Positions 33,870-44,177 of a stretch of DNA of 64,000 nt are shown here, piece by piece. Under the pieces are notes generated by a model, which was given only the letters and a program-made list of their open reading frames with translations, did not search any database and had not been told where the DNA came from. The DNA is taken from assembly GCA_003650125.1 (NCBI GenBank), contig QNFX01000003.1, positions 1 through 64,000 of the forward strand, written 5' to 3'. How positions within the stretch are numbered: the stretch's first letter is position 1; every line of letters starts with the position of its first letter. Source of the DNA: Campylobacterota bacterium (GTDB lineage: Bacteria > Bdellovibrionota > Bacteriovoracia > Bacteriovoracales > Bacteriovoracaceae). Made by a program: the position numbers and the translations under genes.

Positions 33870-34832
33870 ATGCATCCCAAAATTTTAATAATCAGATTTT
33901 CTAGCTTTGGCGATATTATCCAATGTCTAGCTTGTGTAAATCCTCTTAAAACTAGATTTCCCAACTCACAGCTTCACTGGACGACTAAAAGCGACTTTAA
34001 AGACGTTGTATCTTCTCACCCAGGAGTTGATAAGGTTTGGGAACTCGGAGGAGCGAGAGGTCTAATTGAACTTTTTAAATTGGCAAAAAATTTAAGGAAT
34101 GAAAACTTTGATTTCATCTATGATGCTCATTCAAATCTTAGATCAACTCTTTTAACTATTTATTTAAAGCTATTTTCTAAAACTAATTTTTTAAAAAGGC
34201 CTAAAGAGCGGTTAAAGAGATTCGCTTTGTTTTATCTGGGAAAAAACTTTTTTCCGATACCTTATCGAGGAATGAAGTCTTACCTCAAACCTTTAGAGAA
34301 ATGGGGCGTGGAACAAAAAACACTTCCTTGTAAGTTAAAACTCCCCGAAATTAGTCCCAAATTTAAGTCTTTTATTTCTTTGGTCCCCTCTGCCGCCTGG
34401 GAAATGAAAAGGTGGCCGCTAGGTCATTTTAAAAAATTAATTTGCAATCTATCTCATGAAAACTTTGTGGTTCTTGGAGGTCCTGCTGATACTTTTTGTC
34501 AGGAGTTGGAAAATATAGATCCAAGTCGTGTACAAAACATGGCAGGAAAACTGTCTTTGATGGAAAGTATGGCAGTGGTGAAAAACTCAAAAATTATAGT
34601 TTCTGCCGATACCGGAATAATTCACGTAGCTGATCTAATCGGGGTTAAGGGACTTTCCTTAATCGGGCCCACAGCTTTTGGTTTTTCCACTGGAGAACAT
34701 ATTAAAACCTTAGAAGTTAGTCTGCCTTGTAGACCTTGTAGTAAAGATGGAAGAGGTAAATGTTCTCAAAAAGTCTATCAAAAATGTATGGTTGATATTC
34801 GCCCTGAGATGGTGGCAAAAAATATCAAGTGA
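33870..34832 (+). CDS. Glycosyltransferase family 9 (heptosyltransferase-like), 320 aa
   Basis: The start ILIIRFSSFGDIIQCLACVNPLK, then DFIYDAHSNLRS, SLVPSAAWEMKRWPLGHF and SADTGIIHVADLIGVKGLSLIG are the WaaF/WaaC (GT9) pattern. These transfer heptose from ADP-heptose to the LPS inner core. The exact acceptor cannot be told. The ATG follows the preceding stop with no gap. Its 3' end overlaps by 8 bases the convergent J-protein gene. Confidence 0.88.
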   Translation: MHPKILIIRFSSFGDIIQCLACVNPLKTRFPNSQLHWTTKSDFKDVVSSHPGVDKVWELGGARGLIELFKLAKNLRNENFDFIYDAHSNLRSTLLTIYLKLFSKTNFLKRPKERLKRFALFYLGKNFFPIPYRGMKSYLKPLEKWGVEQKTLPCKLKLPEISPKFKSFISLVPSAAWEMKRWPLGHFKKLICNLSHENFVVLGGPADTFCQELENIDPSRVQNMAGKLSLMESMAVVKNSKIIVSADTGIIHVADLIGVKGLSLIGPTAFGFSTGEHIKTLEVSLPCRPCSKDGRGKCSQKVYQKCMVDIRPEMVAKNIK

Positions 34833-35733
34833 TATTTTTCAGTAGCAATTTATAAGAAAGATTGATTTGATTGAAATTTTCATTGGCCTGTTTTAACAGG
34901 TCTGGGGGGACATCCACATCAGATAAAGTATCTGGATGTTGGGCCAGGGCAAGATCTCTATAACGTCTTTTTATCTCTTTTTTGCTGGAATTTTCTTTTA
35001 ACCCCATAATTCTTAAGGCCCCACTCAGGTCGTTCTTAGATTTCAAGGGATTAATTATGGCAAGCTTATCAATAACTTTTATATAAAGTAGTAGTTCTTT
35101 AAAAATATCAGGACCTTTTTTTATTAGCGCCATAAGTCCTTGATCGAATTCTTTTGATGTTAGCTTTTTTTTCTCACCCTGGTTTATTTGAAAAACCAAG
35201 GCCTCTTTTAAATATTTAGCTTTTATCTTTTTCTTCTTAGCAAAACTATTTTGATATTCCTTGATCATTAGGCCTTTATAAAGAGCAACTAGTGAGGTTA
35301 ACTTCACTAGTTCTTGATATTCTGGCAATTTGTCCTGAGTAATTAAAAAATCATGCTTGATCAAAAGCTTAAAAGAATTGGTAATAATTAAAAGGTCATA
35401 ATTTATTCCAAATTCCTTATTTATAAGTTCAATGACCTCTCTTTGAAATGGGCCTTCTCCCCATTGTAGCCCTTTGAAAATTTGCAAAATCTTGTCTCGT
35501 TCTGGTGAGTCTAGTTGATGATAGGCGGTAAAGGTTTTACAGGATTCATTTAGAGTGGTTTTGTCTAAAGTGAGCATTAATAGTTGCTCTTTTTGTTTAA
35601 CTAAATCATCAAAGTCAACTTTAGCATTTTCCCTTTTTAAATTTAAAAAGAAATATTGGAATCCGCGGCCCATAAGATACAAAAGAGGGAGAATAAAGAT
35701 GATATTAAATAGATAATTAATTTTAAAAATCAT
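34825..35733 (-). CDS. Membrane-anchored protein with C-terminal J domain (DjlA-like layout), 302 aa
   Basis: One membrane segment at the N-terminus (INYLFNIIFILPLLYLMG), a helical middle region of about 200 residues, and a J domain over the last 65 residues with the HPD signature in ALAQHPDTLSD and RRYRD helix II. This order matches DjlA-type DnaK cochaperones, although the middle shows no obvious TerB-like motif. It should stimulate DnaK at the inner membrane. It is a single convergent gene. Confidence 0.8.
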   Translation of the reverse strand: MIFKINYLFNIIFILPLLYLMGRGFQYFFLNLKRENAKVDFDDLVKQKEQLLMLTLDKTTLNESCKTFTAYHQLDSPERDKILQIFKGLQWGEGPFQREVIELINKEFGINYDLLIITNSFKLLIKHDFLITQDKLPEYQELVKLTSLVALYKGLMIKEYQNSFAKKKKIKAKYLKEALVFQINQGEKKKLTSKEFDQGLMALIKKGPDIFKELLLYIKVIDKLAIINPLKSKNDLSGALRIMGLKENSSKKEIKRRYRDLALAQHPDTLSDVDVPPDLLKQANENFNQINLSYKLLLKNIT

Positions 35734-35846
35734 ATTTAAAAGATTATCACATCCTTTAAGCTAATTAGACCTTAGGGGATATTTCCGCCTTGAAATGGTT
35801 TCAAATCCCAATAAACTCTAGGTTACAATCATTAAAAGTGAGGCCT

Positions 35847-36914
35847 ATGAGATTAAACCTATTAATTATATTTTTTCTTCTAATTGGGTGTTCATCTGTT
35901 AAGGCCCATAAAAAATCAAACAAAGTAAAACCGGTGACTAAAACGAGGTCGCTTAAAGCTAAAAGCAATTCGCTCGGGTTAAGGTATCATAAGCATCATT
36001 ACAATTATTGGAAAAATTATTTTTTAACTAAACGGAAAAAGGGATTTTTAAGATTCTTAAAAAATGGGGCAAGATTTAAAAGTATCGTGGAAAATATTTT
36101 TAAGATGAATGGACTGCCTAAAGAATTGTATTATGTGGGGATGATAGAAAGTGGTTTCTATCTTAAGGCAAAAAGTGTGGCAAATGCAGTAGGGCCATGG
36201 CAATTCATCAAAGGAACTGGAAAAAGATATGGCCTTAGAATTGATCGGTATGTTGATGAAAGAAAAAGTATATATAAGGCAACATGGGCAGCGGCCCAAT
36301 ACTTTAAGGATCTTTACAATATTTTTGGCAGTTGGGAATTGGCCTTATGTGCTTACAATGCCGGAGAATACAGGATTATTAATGCCATTAGAAAAGGAAA
36401 GACCAGAGATTATCGAGTACTAGTGAAAAAGAAACTTATTCCTAAAGAAACCACCTTATATATTCCGAAAGTAGTGGCGGCCATGGATGTGGCAAAAAGA
36501 TTTAAGAAATATCATAAAAAAGATACCAATATATTTTATAATGCCTACGCTGTTGATATCAAGAGAACTACAAACTTAAAAAAAATCAGACAAAAACTTA
36601 AAATAAATAGGCTCACATTTTTAAAATTAAACCCAGATATAAGAAAAAATGTAGTAAAGGTGGTAGGAAAAAAAACTTTTAAATTATTTATTCCTAAAAG
36701 TAGTAGTAAATATTTATCCCGAATTGCAAGCTCCCTTACCCGTGTAAAACGATCTGCCAGAAGAAAAAGTAAGCACTATCATGTAAAAAAGGGAGATACC
36801 TTATCTCGGCTATCTAGAAAGTTTAAAATTTCGGTAAGAAAACTTTTGGCCTTAAATGATACTAAGAGTACGAAAATAAAAGTAGGGCAGAAGTTATTAA
36901 TTAGAAAATTGTAA
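35847..36914 (+). CDS. MltD-like lytic transglycosylase lipoprotein with LysM, 355 aa
   Basis: The start is ATG 35847, behind GTGAGG, because the chain then begins with a lipoprotein signal ending LIGCSS. A first ATG at 35790 would add 19 residues. The catalytic domain carries YYVGMIESGFYLKAKS (Glu), GPWQFIKGTGKRYGL and ALCAYNAGEYRI, the family-1 lytic transglycosylase motifs. A LysM module (YHVKKGDTLSRLSRKFKI) closes the chain, with a weaker module before it. It cleaves murein to anhydro-muropeptides. Typical MltD proteins have a similar layout. Confidence 0.93.
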   Translation: MRLNLLIIFFLLIGCSSVKAHKKSNKVKPVTKTRSLKAKSNSLGLRYHKHHYNYWKNYFLTKRKKGFLRFLKNGARFKSIVENIFKMNGLPKELYYVGMIESGFYLKAKSVANAVGPWQFIKGTGKRYGLRIDRYVDERKSIYKATWAAAQYFKDLYNIFGSWELALCAYNAGEYRIINAIRKGKTRDYRVLVKKKLIPKETTLYIPKVVAAMDVAKRFKKYHKKDTNIFYNAYAVDIKRTTNLKKIRQKLKINRLTFLKLNPDIRKNVVKVVGKKTFKLFIPKSSSKYLSRIASSLTRVKRSARRKSKHYHVKKGDTLSRLSRKFKISVRKLLALNDTKSTKIKVGQKLLIRKL

Positions 36915-36958
36915 ATTAAATCCTTTTCAAATTATAAACCTTTTTATATCAACACCAC

Positions 36959-38089
36959 ATGAGAATCGGTTTCGATGCAAAAAGAGTTTTTCACAATTTC
37001 AGGGGGCTGGGGAATTATTCCAGAACTCTGATTTCAGGACTCGATAAGTACTACCCCAAGGATGAATTATATCTTTTTACCCCAGATTTTAGTGATAAAA
37101 CCTGGATCAAAAACCATCTCGATTTAAAGGTAATAACCCCAGAAAAGTCGTTTTTTAAGAGGTTTCCAACTCTGTGGAGAAGTATCTTTTTAGGGCAAGA
37201 TCTTTTAAAATATGACTTAGATATTTATCATGGTCTAAGTCATGAAATCCCACCTTTTATAGAGAAGCAAAATATAAAAAAGGTGGTTACGATCCATGAC
37301 CTTTTATTCCTACGCTATCCTGAGAATTTCCCTTGGATTGATCGACAAGTGTATAAATGGAAATTCAGTTCTAGTTGTCATAGAGCAGATTTGATAGTTG
37401 CCATCTGTGAACAAACAAAAAAAGATATCATAGAATTTTTAAATATTCCTCAAGAGAAAATTAAGGTCTTATATCAAAGTTGTAATCCTCTTTTTTATAA
37501 GAAATTAAATGCTAAGACCAAATCCGATTATAGAAAAAAATATTCATTACCAGACAAGTTTATTCTTTATGTAGGGGCCCTAGAAGTGAATAAAAATGTA
37601 ATAAATTTAATCAGGGCCTATAAAAAAACTGATACAGCTATGCCGTTGGTAATTGTTGGCAGAGGAGAGAACTATAAAAAATTATTGGAAAAAGAAATTA
37701 TAGACCTTGGCATAAAGGAAAAAATTTTGTTTCTCGATTTTGTTCCCTTGGCCGACCTTCCAGGCCTTTATCAAAATGCTCACCTATTTGTATTCCCAAG
37801 TTTCTTTGAAGGATTTGGACTTCCCATTGTTGAGGCGATGTTTAGTGGCGTTCCAGTTATCACTACTAAGGGCTCTTGTTTTCCGGAGGCCGGAGGCCCA
37901 AATACGATTTATGTTGACCCCCATGGGCCGGATGAATTGTGCATAGCGATAAAGACGGTGCTAGGCAACGACATGTTGCGCCACGAAATGATTCAAAAAG
38001 GCCTGGAATATGTAACAAAATTTACATCAGAGGCAACAAGTCATAAGCTACGGCAAGTTTACCAAAATTTGTTAAAGACACACAAGTAA
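36959..38089 (+). CDS. Glycosyltransferase family 4 (group 1), 376 aa
   Basis: An N-terminal IGFDAKRVFHNFRGLGNYSR opens the chain; FILYVGALEVNKNVINLI and SFFEGFGLPIVEAMFSGVPV (with the E-x7-E pair) are retaining GT4 signatures. It probably acts on LPS or exopolysaccharide. The exact sugar is unknown. It follows the MltD-like gene after 44 bases and has no other polysaccharide gene next to it. Confidence 0.9.
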   Translation: MRIGFDAKRVFHNFRGLGNYSRTLISGLDKYYPKDELYLFTPDFSDKTWIKNHLDLKVITPEKSFFKRFPTLWRSIFLGQDLLKYDLDIYHGLSHEIPPFIEKQNIKKVVTIHDLLFLRYPENFPWIDRQVYKWKFSSSCHRADLIVAICEQTKKDIIEFLNIPQEKIKVLYQSCNPLFYKKLNAKTKSDYRKKYSLPDKFILYVGALEVNKNVINLIRAYKKTDTAMPLVIVGRGENYKKLLEKEIIDLGIKEKILFLDFVPLADLPGLYQNAHLFVFPSFFEGFGLPIVEAMFSGVPVITTKGSCFPEAGGPNTIYVDPHGPDELCIAIKTVLGNDMLRHEMIQKGLEYVTKFTSEATSHKLRQVYQNLLKTHK

Positions 38090-38212
38090 AACCCTTTGTT
38101 TTCAATAACTTATGGGATTGTAATTTATATTCACTGCTTGCCTTAAAAGATTCCATCAAGTATTTTTAGCTACTTAAATTTAATGGACCATTTTTTATCA
38201 GGAACGATTCTT

Positions 38213-39526
38213 ATGAATAAAATTTTTATTGTTTTATGTTTTCTATTTTTTCAAAACTCCTTTGCAGCGCTTACAGACTCGTTTGGAATTGGTACCAGAA
38301 ATATTTTCTTAGGAGGCGCAGCGGACCTTACCGATGGTGGTGCTTATGCTTCAAAAGGTAATCCTGCTTCTCTAACAAAAATTAAAAAGACTTTGATGGA
38401 TACTTCTATTCAAGTTAATAGTCCAAATCTTGAAGATACCAAGCTTGTGCTTAGTGATCCTGCTGCTTCCGGACTGACTCAAGATACTTACAGTGCTTCA
38501 AATGCCAGTAATATGAATGGGCTGACCTTTGGAATGACTCTGCCACTTGGATCAAGAATTTCCTTTGGGGTTTCTGGGGCAATGCCAGCAGGATCTTTGG
38601 CAAAAGTTTATGCCTACTCAGGAAAAGAATCCAACTATCTACACTACATGGACCGACAGGCCAGACCAGAGATTTATACCGGACTTGGTATCAAATTATG
38701 GGAACCTCTCTCTATTGGTTTAGGGGCCTTCTTTTCGATTAAAGCAGATGGGACTATCCAAAGTGCTATGTCTGATACCGATCAAGAAAATAGGATGCTG
38801 CTTGATTTAAAACCAATTCTCGTTCCTTATGCTGGAATCCTTTGGACACAAAATTTAGCAAAAGATGAAGAGCTTATAATTGGTGCCACTTATCGGGCCG
38901 AACATAATGCTAAGGCCGAACTTAAAGTAGATATTAGGATGGGAGTAGGTAGTATTGGCATGATACCAGTGCAAGCAGAGTCTCAACTTTTAGCATTTTA
39001 TGACCCTGCAAAAATTAGCATGGGACTTGGTTTTAAAAATAAAAAGATTGGAACTTATTTTGGACTTGAAAACATTCAGTACTCAAAATTCAAGGCCAAT
39101 ATTATGCAAATGAATAATGGTATTTTTGACGGTCTTGAAAATGGTGAACTCTCAAGAAATCCTATTGTACTCCAAGATTCTTGGACAGTTAGAACTGGTT
39201 TTGAATTAAAGGAATGGATACCCATTTTTAATGGCAATGTTAATTCTCAAATTGGTTTTGAATACCAAACATCGGCATTACCGAGTGATCCAATATCACT
39301 AGCAATGTTGGATACTGATAAAACTGTAGTTAACTTTGGATCAGGTTTTAGATTTCCTAAAATAGAGGGAATCGTAAAGATGCCACTAACATTTAACCTT
39401 GGTTTTAAATGGACCCATCTATTTGATGAATCATATACCGTAGTTAATTCAGCTGGAGGTATTTCTAGTGCCCAAATTGGTGGGGAAGTTTTTAGTTTCA
39501 TAACTGGAGTTGTCGTTGAAATTTAA
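38213..39526 (+). CDS. FadL/OMPP1-like outer-membrane beta-barrel protein, 437 aa
   Basis: The start is ATG 38213 with AGGAA at fitting distance; a first ATG at 38183 lacks one. A signal peptide (MNKIFIVLCFLFFQNSFA) is followed by the FadL hatch-like start LGGAADLTDGGAYASKGNPA, where FadL has an NPA near the N-terminal lumenal plug. Alternating strands and a C-terminal SFITGVVVEI barrel end follow. FadL proteins carry fatty acids or other hydrophobic molecules through the outer membrane. The thiolase at 8.9 kb could use the substrate. Its end overlaps the giant lipoprotein gene. Confidence 0.85.
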   Translation: MNKIFIVLCFLFFQNSFAALTDSFGIGTRNIFLGGAADLTDGGAYASKGNPASLTKIKKTLMDTSIQVNSPNLEDTKLVLSDPAASGLTQDTYSASNASNMNGLTFGMTLPLGSRISFGVSGAMPAGSLAKVYAYSGKESNYLHYMDRQARPEIYTGLGIKLWEPLSIGLGAFFSIKADGTIQSAMSDTDQENRMLLDLKPILVPYAGILWTQNLAKDEELIIGATYRAEHNAKAELKVDIRMGVGSIGMIPVQAESQLLAFYDPAKISMGLGFKNKKIGTYFGLENIQYSKFKANIMQMNNGIFDGLENGELSRNPIVLQDSWTVRTGFELKEWIPIFNGNVNSQIGFEYQTSALPSDPISLAMLDTDKTVVNFGSGFRFPKIEGIVKMPLTFNLGFKWTHLFDESYTVVNSAGGISSAQIGGEVFSFITGVVVEI

Positions 39527-42500
39527 TTTTATATTTTTAATCATATTATTTCTTCTTGGTTGTGGGAAACCAGATCAGCCGATCTCTACTGATTATAGTC
39601 CTTACAAGACAGAATCTTCTCTTCTCTCCTGTAAAAGTCTAAGATTTCCTAAAGACTTAAAGTTTAATGGAAATCTCCTCTATAATATACCTAAATGTCT
39701 TTCAAATAAAACTGAGTCAGGGGAAGAAACTCTGGCAGGAACAGTTTCGATAATTGAAACCTTAGGGATTGAGGGGCTGGATTCCCTTACTGATCTACTT
39801 AAATTAAACCCCACAAAGGATGAAAATAAATATCCTCTGATAAGGTCTTTTTTAACACTAACTGAAAGAGGTGTGGTTCAAGACGGGGTGATCTCTGAAA
39901 AATTATTAACTGAGAGGTTTGGCTTTTTTCAAGAATATTCTTCAGAACTTAACCCCTATTGGATGGTTACTCTCTTAGTTGAGATGGCGGAGAGTGGCGG
40001 AGCAAAAAATCTGCTAAATTTATTATTTCCGATGGTTGATGAGATAGAAATAAAAAATCTTATGGCCTTAAATCGGGCCCTTTTAGTAGATGAAACATTT
40101 CAAAATGCGGCCCTTACATTGATTAATGGAATCTTAGCAAATCAAGATATATACGATCCCTTAAAAAAAATATTAACTCTTGAAGATTCATACGCCTTTC
40201 CTAAACAACTGGAACAAGATTGTCTTGCTGAATGGCTTGATCCTCTTCCACGAGGAGAAAAGGGGGAGTGTTTAAATGATATTGACCTTAGAGACTTTGA
40301 AGGGGTTGCCTCAAATAACGACCTAGAGGAGCTTAAAGGTTTTGATGAGGTAAAGGATGAGCGAGTTAGAAAACTTGGAAAGATGGTGTCTCAAGTTTCA
40401 AAAAGTTTCTTGACTTTAGAATCAAAGGAAAGACTAGCTGCTTTAAAAAGACTTTCCAGAGGTGGGAAGCAGGCCCTAAATACGCAAGATGGATTTGTTC
40501 GAAATATGGTATCCCTAATTGATTTTTTTCTCGGAGATAAAGGAAAAGAGAGTAAAGTGAAGGTTTCCGATCTTGACTTTATAATGGATGGACTTTTCGA
40601 AAGTATCGATCAGACCGGCCCTGATGCAGTTAAGGCCCTGAATCAAAAAGTTGCCTCATCAAGGTTACACTACCTTGCCGAACAAAAAATATTAGATGGA
40701 GGAAGTTTATCAAGTTGTAATAACTTAAACCTTCCGGCCTTAAGAGAAATTGATCAAAATAATAGAGTCGAACTTTTAAAAGGACTCTCAGTTTACTTTC
40801 TTCCGTACGAAGAATGTCCCTATGGACTTTCACCACTTGCTACTTTTTATTTTGAAAGCATAATTAATAAAATTGGAATTAACACCGACTGCAAGGGAAT
40901 AGATGGAAATCTATATAACGATAGCTGTCTAGATGAAGATCATTTGAAATTAATTGCTAAAGATCTGAAGGCCCTTGATTATGATGAATGGGTAAGATTT
41001 GAAACACCTAATCCGAAAACGTTAAAGGAGTTTGTTTTAGAGGTCCTAACGGAGACTAAAGATCGTCTCAAGGAAGATCCCTACTATCTACATTGGCCAC
41101 ATTTTGCTGAAGGAAAGACTCCAGTTAAGGTTTTAACTCATGTGATAAATAAAGTGATTGCATCAGGTGAGTTAACAGTCGAGAAAATTGCCTTGTTAGA
41201 TATTGAGTTAGAACAAGACTCAGTAACAAAAAAAATCTTAAGGCATGATTTTATAGAAAATCTATTAACTAAAAAAATAGATGACCTGAAGGTTTATGCG
41301 GATACCTTCTCGGGGATTTTTAAAGGCAATAATGTCTCCAATAAAAAGGCATTAAATATTTTTAGTGGGGCGTACTTTTACGGACCTCTTGAAAACTTTA
41401 TATCATCTAATCTATTTCCTCAGAAAATAAATCCTGAAGTTATTAATTTTTTTACAGATGATAGGTTTAGAGTTGAAGAACTAATCGGAAGAGTGAGGAT
41501 GAACGGAGTGTTTTTAAATAATGCTCTTTTGTTTGCCGATGACCTCCCTTTTAACTTCAAATTTTTAGGAGAAAAGAAAAGATCTCTTGATTTCTCGTAT
41601 GACAAAGATGAATCAGGTCAATATGTATTTGATAGAATTGGCATTAGTAAGAACCCCACACAAGGTAGAGACCTATTTAGTGATAGCTATTTAAGGTTTA
41701 ATAGGCTGCTTTTTGAGGACACCTTAATGGGTGTAAACTTAAAAGAATCAAAAGGGGATGAATTTGATTATTGGGCGAAAAATATTCTGTTTAAAGAATT
41801 AAACGAGTATTCCCATTGGGAAAAGAAATTTAAGACTTATAAAAGTGGAAACAATGCAAGCTATAAGTTCTTTAAGACAACACCTTACTCCATAGATCAG
41901 GCAAGAAAAATAGCTTTGTTTTATTCCAGAAATTTTTTGATGGCCGATTCAACTTACCTTGGAGAAGGTGTTGATTTTGAAAAAACAAGGAAGAAAAAAT
42001 TTGCTCCAATTAATTATAAATATTTGAATTTAACAGATCCCAAAAAAGAATATTGGAACTATTTTCAAAAGTTATATCCATCATCACTTAAAAGTGAAGG
42101 GCGGGTTCAAACTTATGGAGAGATCAATCAAAAAATTATGGAGTGGGATGAGGCAGAGTACAGAAATATCCAATGGGATAAATTACCTACTGATAAAAGG
42201 AAAAAAAGGGAATTCAAGCTAAATGATTTTGGCCCATTAGGGATTGAGGTAGTTAAAACCTATACGACACTTAATTTATTTACGACTAATCGAAAGCTAA
42301 AATACATGCCTCTTTTTGGCATTGATACTGAGTGTACACTTTCCAATAGAAAAGAATCTAAATGTCCATTAACCTTTAAAGACATTACGACCGCTGATGG
42401 AAAGGTAATTAATGGGTTTACAAATCTTAAAAAGAACGTATCTGATGCCTTGCTTAGAAAGTTTTGTCCTTATATAGATGAATCTACTTCCAGTTTTTCC

Positions 42501-44135
42501 CCAGAGTTTTTGGCCTCGATGGATAAAACATTGATGATAAAAATCATCGATTCAGAATTTAAGGAAGTATGTCAAAATACTAAAAATCAATTTAATGAAT
42601 TAAATGATAATCTTCCTTCTTGGTATCATGAAAAGGTCCTAACAGATTTATATACTTTAGGGAAAAATCCAAAACTTAAAAAAGGTCTTTCTCACTTAGG
42701 CGCTAATATTAAATATTATAAGCTGAAAAGAAGATATAAAAAATCCCCAGAGTTGATGGCCCGTGAACTAATGAACAGCAAGGGTTTCTTGCCTTCAAAA
42801 TATTTAAAATATTATGTTAGACATACGAGGGATCATCGAGGGTTTTTAACAGTATTTCCTGGTGCTATAAATACTTATCAAAACTATCTATTCAATTTGT
42901 CCTTAGGAATGGGCCCACAAATTGATGATGCCTTGGCCCGATATGGTGCAGGAGTAAAAGTTAATCAAGACCTGAGAAATGGAATTGTTCAAGATTTCCT
43001 AATGAATCACCTAATTAAAAAGCAAAAGGAATTTAAAAATAGAGATGTAGCGGCAATTGAGTTGATTTTAAAAGTTCTTCAAGATGTTGATGAAGTTCAG
43101 ATCAATTCTCTGACAGGATTGTTGGCGTATCCTCAAGACATAGAATCGCTTACCAGTTTTACTGGAACCTATGCTCTCTTTTTGAAATTTTTGATGAACC
43201 AAGTTCCCCATGGGGAATTTTGGAAGCAGCCTGGATCAAAGGCCTTAAAGCAACTTATGAGACAAGAGAATCTTCGTGCTTTAACTGATATCATTGGCAA
43301 ATTTGATTTAGATGAGATTAACCGTGCTTTAAAGGTTTTACAAAAATCTATTATTGATTTGGGAGATTCGCATGAATCTGTAAAAGTCATAAGAATTGTA
43401 AGAGACTTTTTGAAAGATGAATTTTTATCTATTCACAAGAGTAATGGCAAAGGAACGGTCTTTATATTTGAGGATCTTCTTCGAAATTTATATGAAGAGG
43501 TCTTTTTTAAATTATCAAATGAAGATTTAAATAAAGTTTTTGATACCATTGTTAAAGATGGATTGAAGGATTTTAAAGGGGAGGAGGCAAAATCCATCCT
43601 TGAGGATTTTGATTTTCTAAATTACTTCACTTTAAAAAATACTCATAAATTATTAAGAGTTTATCAAAGTCATTTTAATAATAGGCCTGTAGTAAAAGAA
43701 TCTGATGAAAATTTCTTCTTTAATTTAGTAAATAGTTTATTAAAACCATTTAAAATGCCAGGGGCCATATTTGGTTCAAAGATATTGGCCAATATATTAG
43801 AAGATGAAAGGCTTGGGACCTGGGAAGGGCTTTTAAAACCACTTCTTTTTGAAGATAAGTATCAGAGTAATTTTTTAGATGTTTTAGGACGTTTTAACCA
43901 AGTGAGTTTAGACGATGTTGATAAAGGGTTGGTCGAAAGCAATATTTTAATTCCCTCAACTCATCATTCGTTAAAGTTTCTGAGAAAGAATATGATTTGG
44001 AGACCTGATGTGTCAAAAGATATTAAGTATAGTGTTGATTCATTTTTTAGGTTAAGTTTACCAGATGGCCAATTATGGAAGGGGAATTATTCCCTTTTAA
44101 AGAATTGGTTGACGCAAGCTGCAGATGTAAAGTAA
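39516..44135 (+). CDS. Giant outer-membrane lipoprotein, about 1,539 aa, unknown
   Basis: No family recognised. The start is chosen as TTG 39516, with GGAG six bases upstream inside the porin gene; TTG 39510 is too near. The lipobox FLLGC gives lipidation at the cysteine. The rest is long, largely helical, with Leu-rich stretches and repeated acidic/basic segments, some Tyr-rich patches (residues about 770-900), and few cysteines. It has no catalytic motif, no classic tetratricopeptide pattern and no membrane segment. The 11-base overlap with the FadL-like gene implies the two act together, perhaps as a lid, periplasmic bridge or surface scaffold. A secreted START-like gene follows. Confidence 0.7.
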   Translation: MKFNFIFLIILFLLGCGKPDQPISTDYSPYKTESSLLSCKSLRFPKDLKFNGNLLYNIPKCLSNKTESGEETLAGTVSIIETLGIEGLDSLTDLLKLNPTKDENKYPLIRSFLTLTERGVVQDGVISEKLLTERFGFFQEYSSELNPYWMVTLLVEMAESGGAKNLLNLLFPMVDEIEIKNLMALNRALLVDETFQNAALTLINGILANQDIYDPLKKILTLEDSYAFPKQLEQDCLAEWLDPLPRGEKGECLNDIDLRDFEGVASNNDLEELKGFDEVKDERVRKLGKMVSQVSKSFLTLESKERLAALKRLSRGGKQALNTQDGFVRNMVSLIDFFLGDKGKESKVKVSDLDFIMDGLFESIDQTGPDAVKALNQKVASSRLHYLAEQKILDGGSLSSCNNLNLPALREIDQNNRVELLKGLSVYFLPYEECPYGLSPLATFYFESIINKIGINTDCKGIDGNLYNDSCLDEDHLKLIAKDLKALDYDEWVRFETPNPKTLKEFVLEVLTETKDRLKEDPYYLHWPHFAEGKTPVKVLTHVINKVIASGELTVEKIALLDIELEQDSVTKKILRHDFIENLLTKKIDDLKVYADTFSGIFKGNNVSNKKALNIFSGAYFYGPLENFISSNLFPQKINPEVINFFTDDRFRVEELIGRVRMNGVFLNNALLFADDLPFNFKFLGEKKRSLDFSYDKDESGQYVFDRIGISKNPTQGRDLFSDSYLRFNRLLFEDTLMGVNLKESKGDEFDYWAKNILFKELNEYSHWEKKFKTYKSGNNASYKFFKTTPYSIDQARKIALFYSRNFLMADSTYLGEGVDFEKTRKKKFAPINYKYLNLTDPKKEYWNYFQKLYPSSLKSEGRVQTYGEINQKIMEWDEAEYRNIQWDKLPTDKRKKREFKLNDFGPLGIEVVKTYTTLNLFTTNRKLKYMPLFGIDTECTLSNRKESKCPLTFKDITTADGKVINGFTNLKKNVSDALLRKFCPYIDESTSSFSPEFLASMDKTLMIKIIDSEFKEVCQNTKNQFNELNDNLPSWYHEKVLTDLYTLGKNPKLKKGLSHLGANIKYYKLKRRYKKSPELMARELMNSKGFLPSKYLKYYVRHTRDHRGFLTVFPGAINTYQNYLFNLSLGMGPQIDDALARYGAGVKVNQDLRNGIVQDFLMNHLIKKQKEFKNRDVAAIELILKVLQDVDEVQINSLTGLLAYPQDIESLTSFTGTYALFLKFLMNQVPHGEFWKQPGSKALKQLMRQENLRALTDIIGKFDLDEINRALKVLQKSIIDLGDSHESVKVIRIVRDFLKDEFLSIHKSNGKGTVFIFEDLLRNLYEEVFFKLSNEDLNKVFDTIVKDGLKDFKGEEAKSILEDFDFLNYFTLKNTHKLLRVYQSHFNNRPVVKESDENFFFNLVNSLLKPFKMPGAIFGSKILANILEDERLGTWEGLLKPLLFEDKYQSNFLDVLGRFNQVSLDDVDKGLVESNILIPSTHHSLKFLRKNMIWRPDVSKDIKYSVDSFFRLSLPDGQLWKGNYSLLKNWLTQAADVK

Positions 44136-44177
44136 AAGATCGGATAAATTTTGGTCTACATTATAAGGAGAATTTAA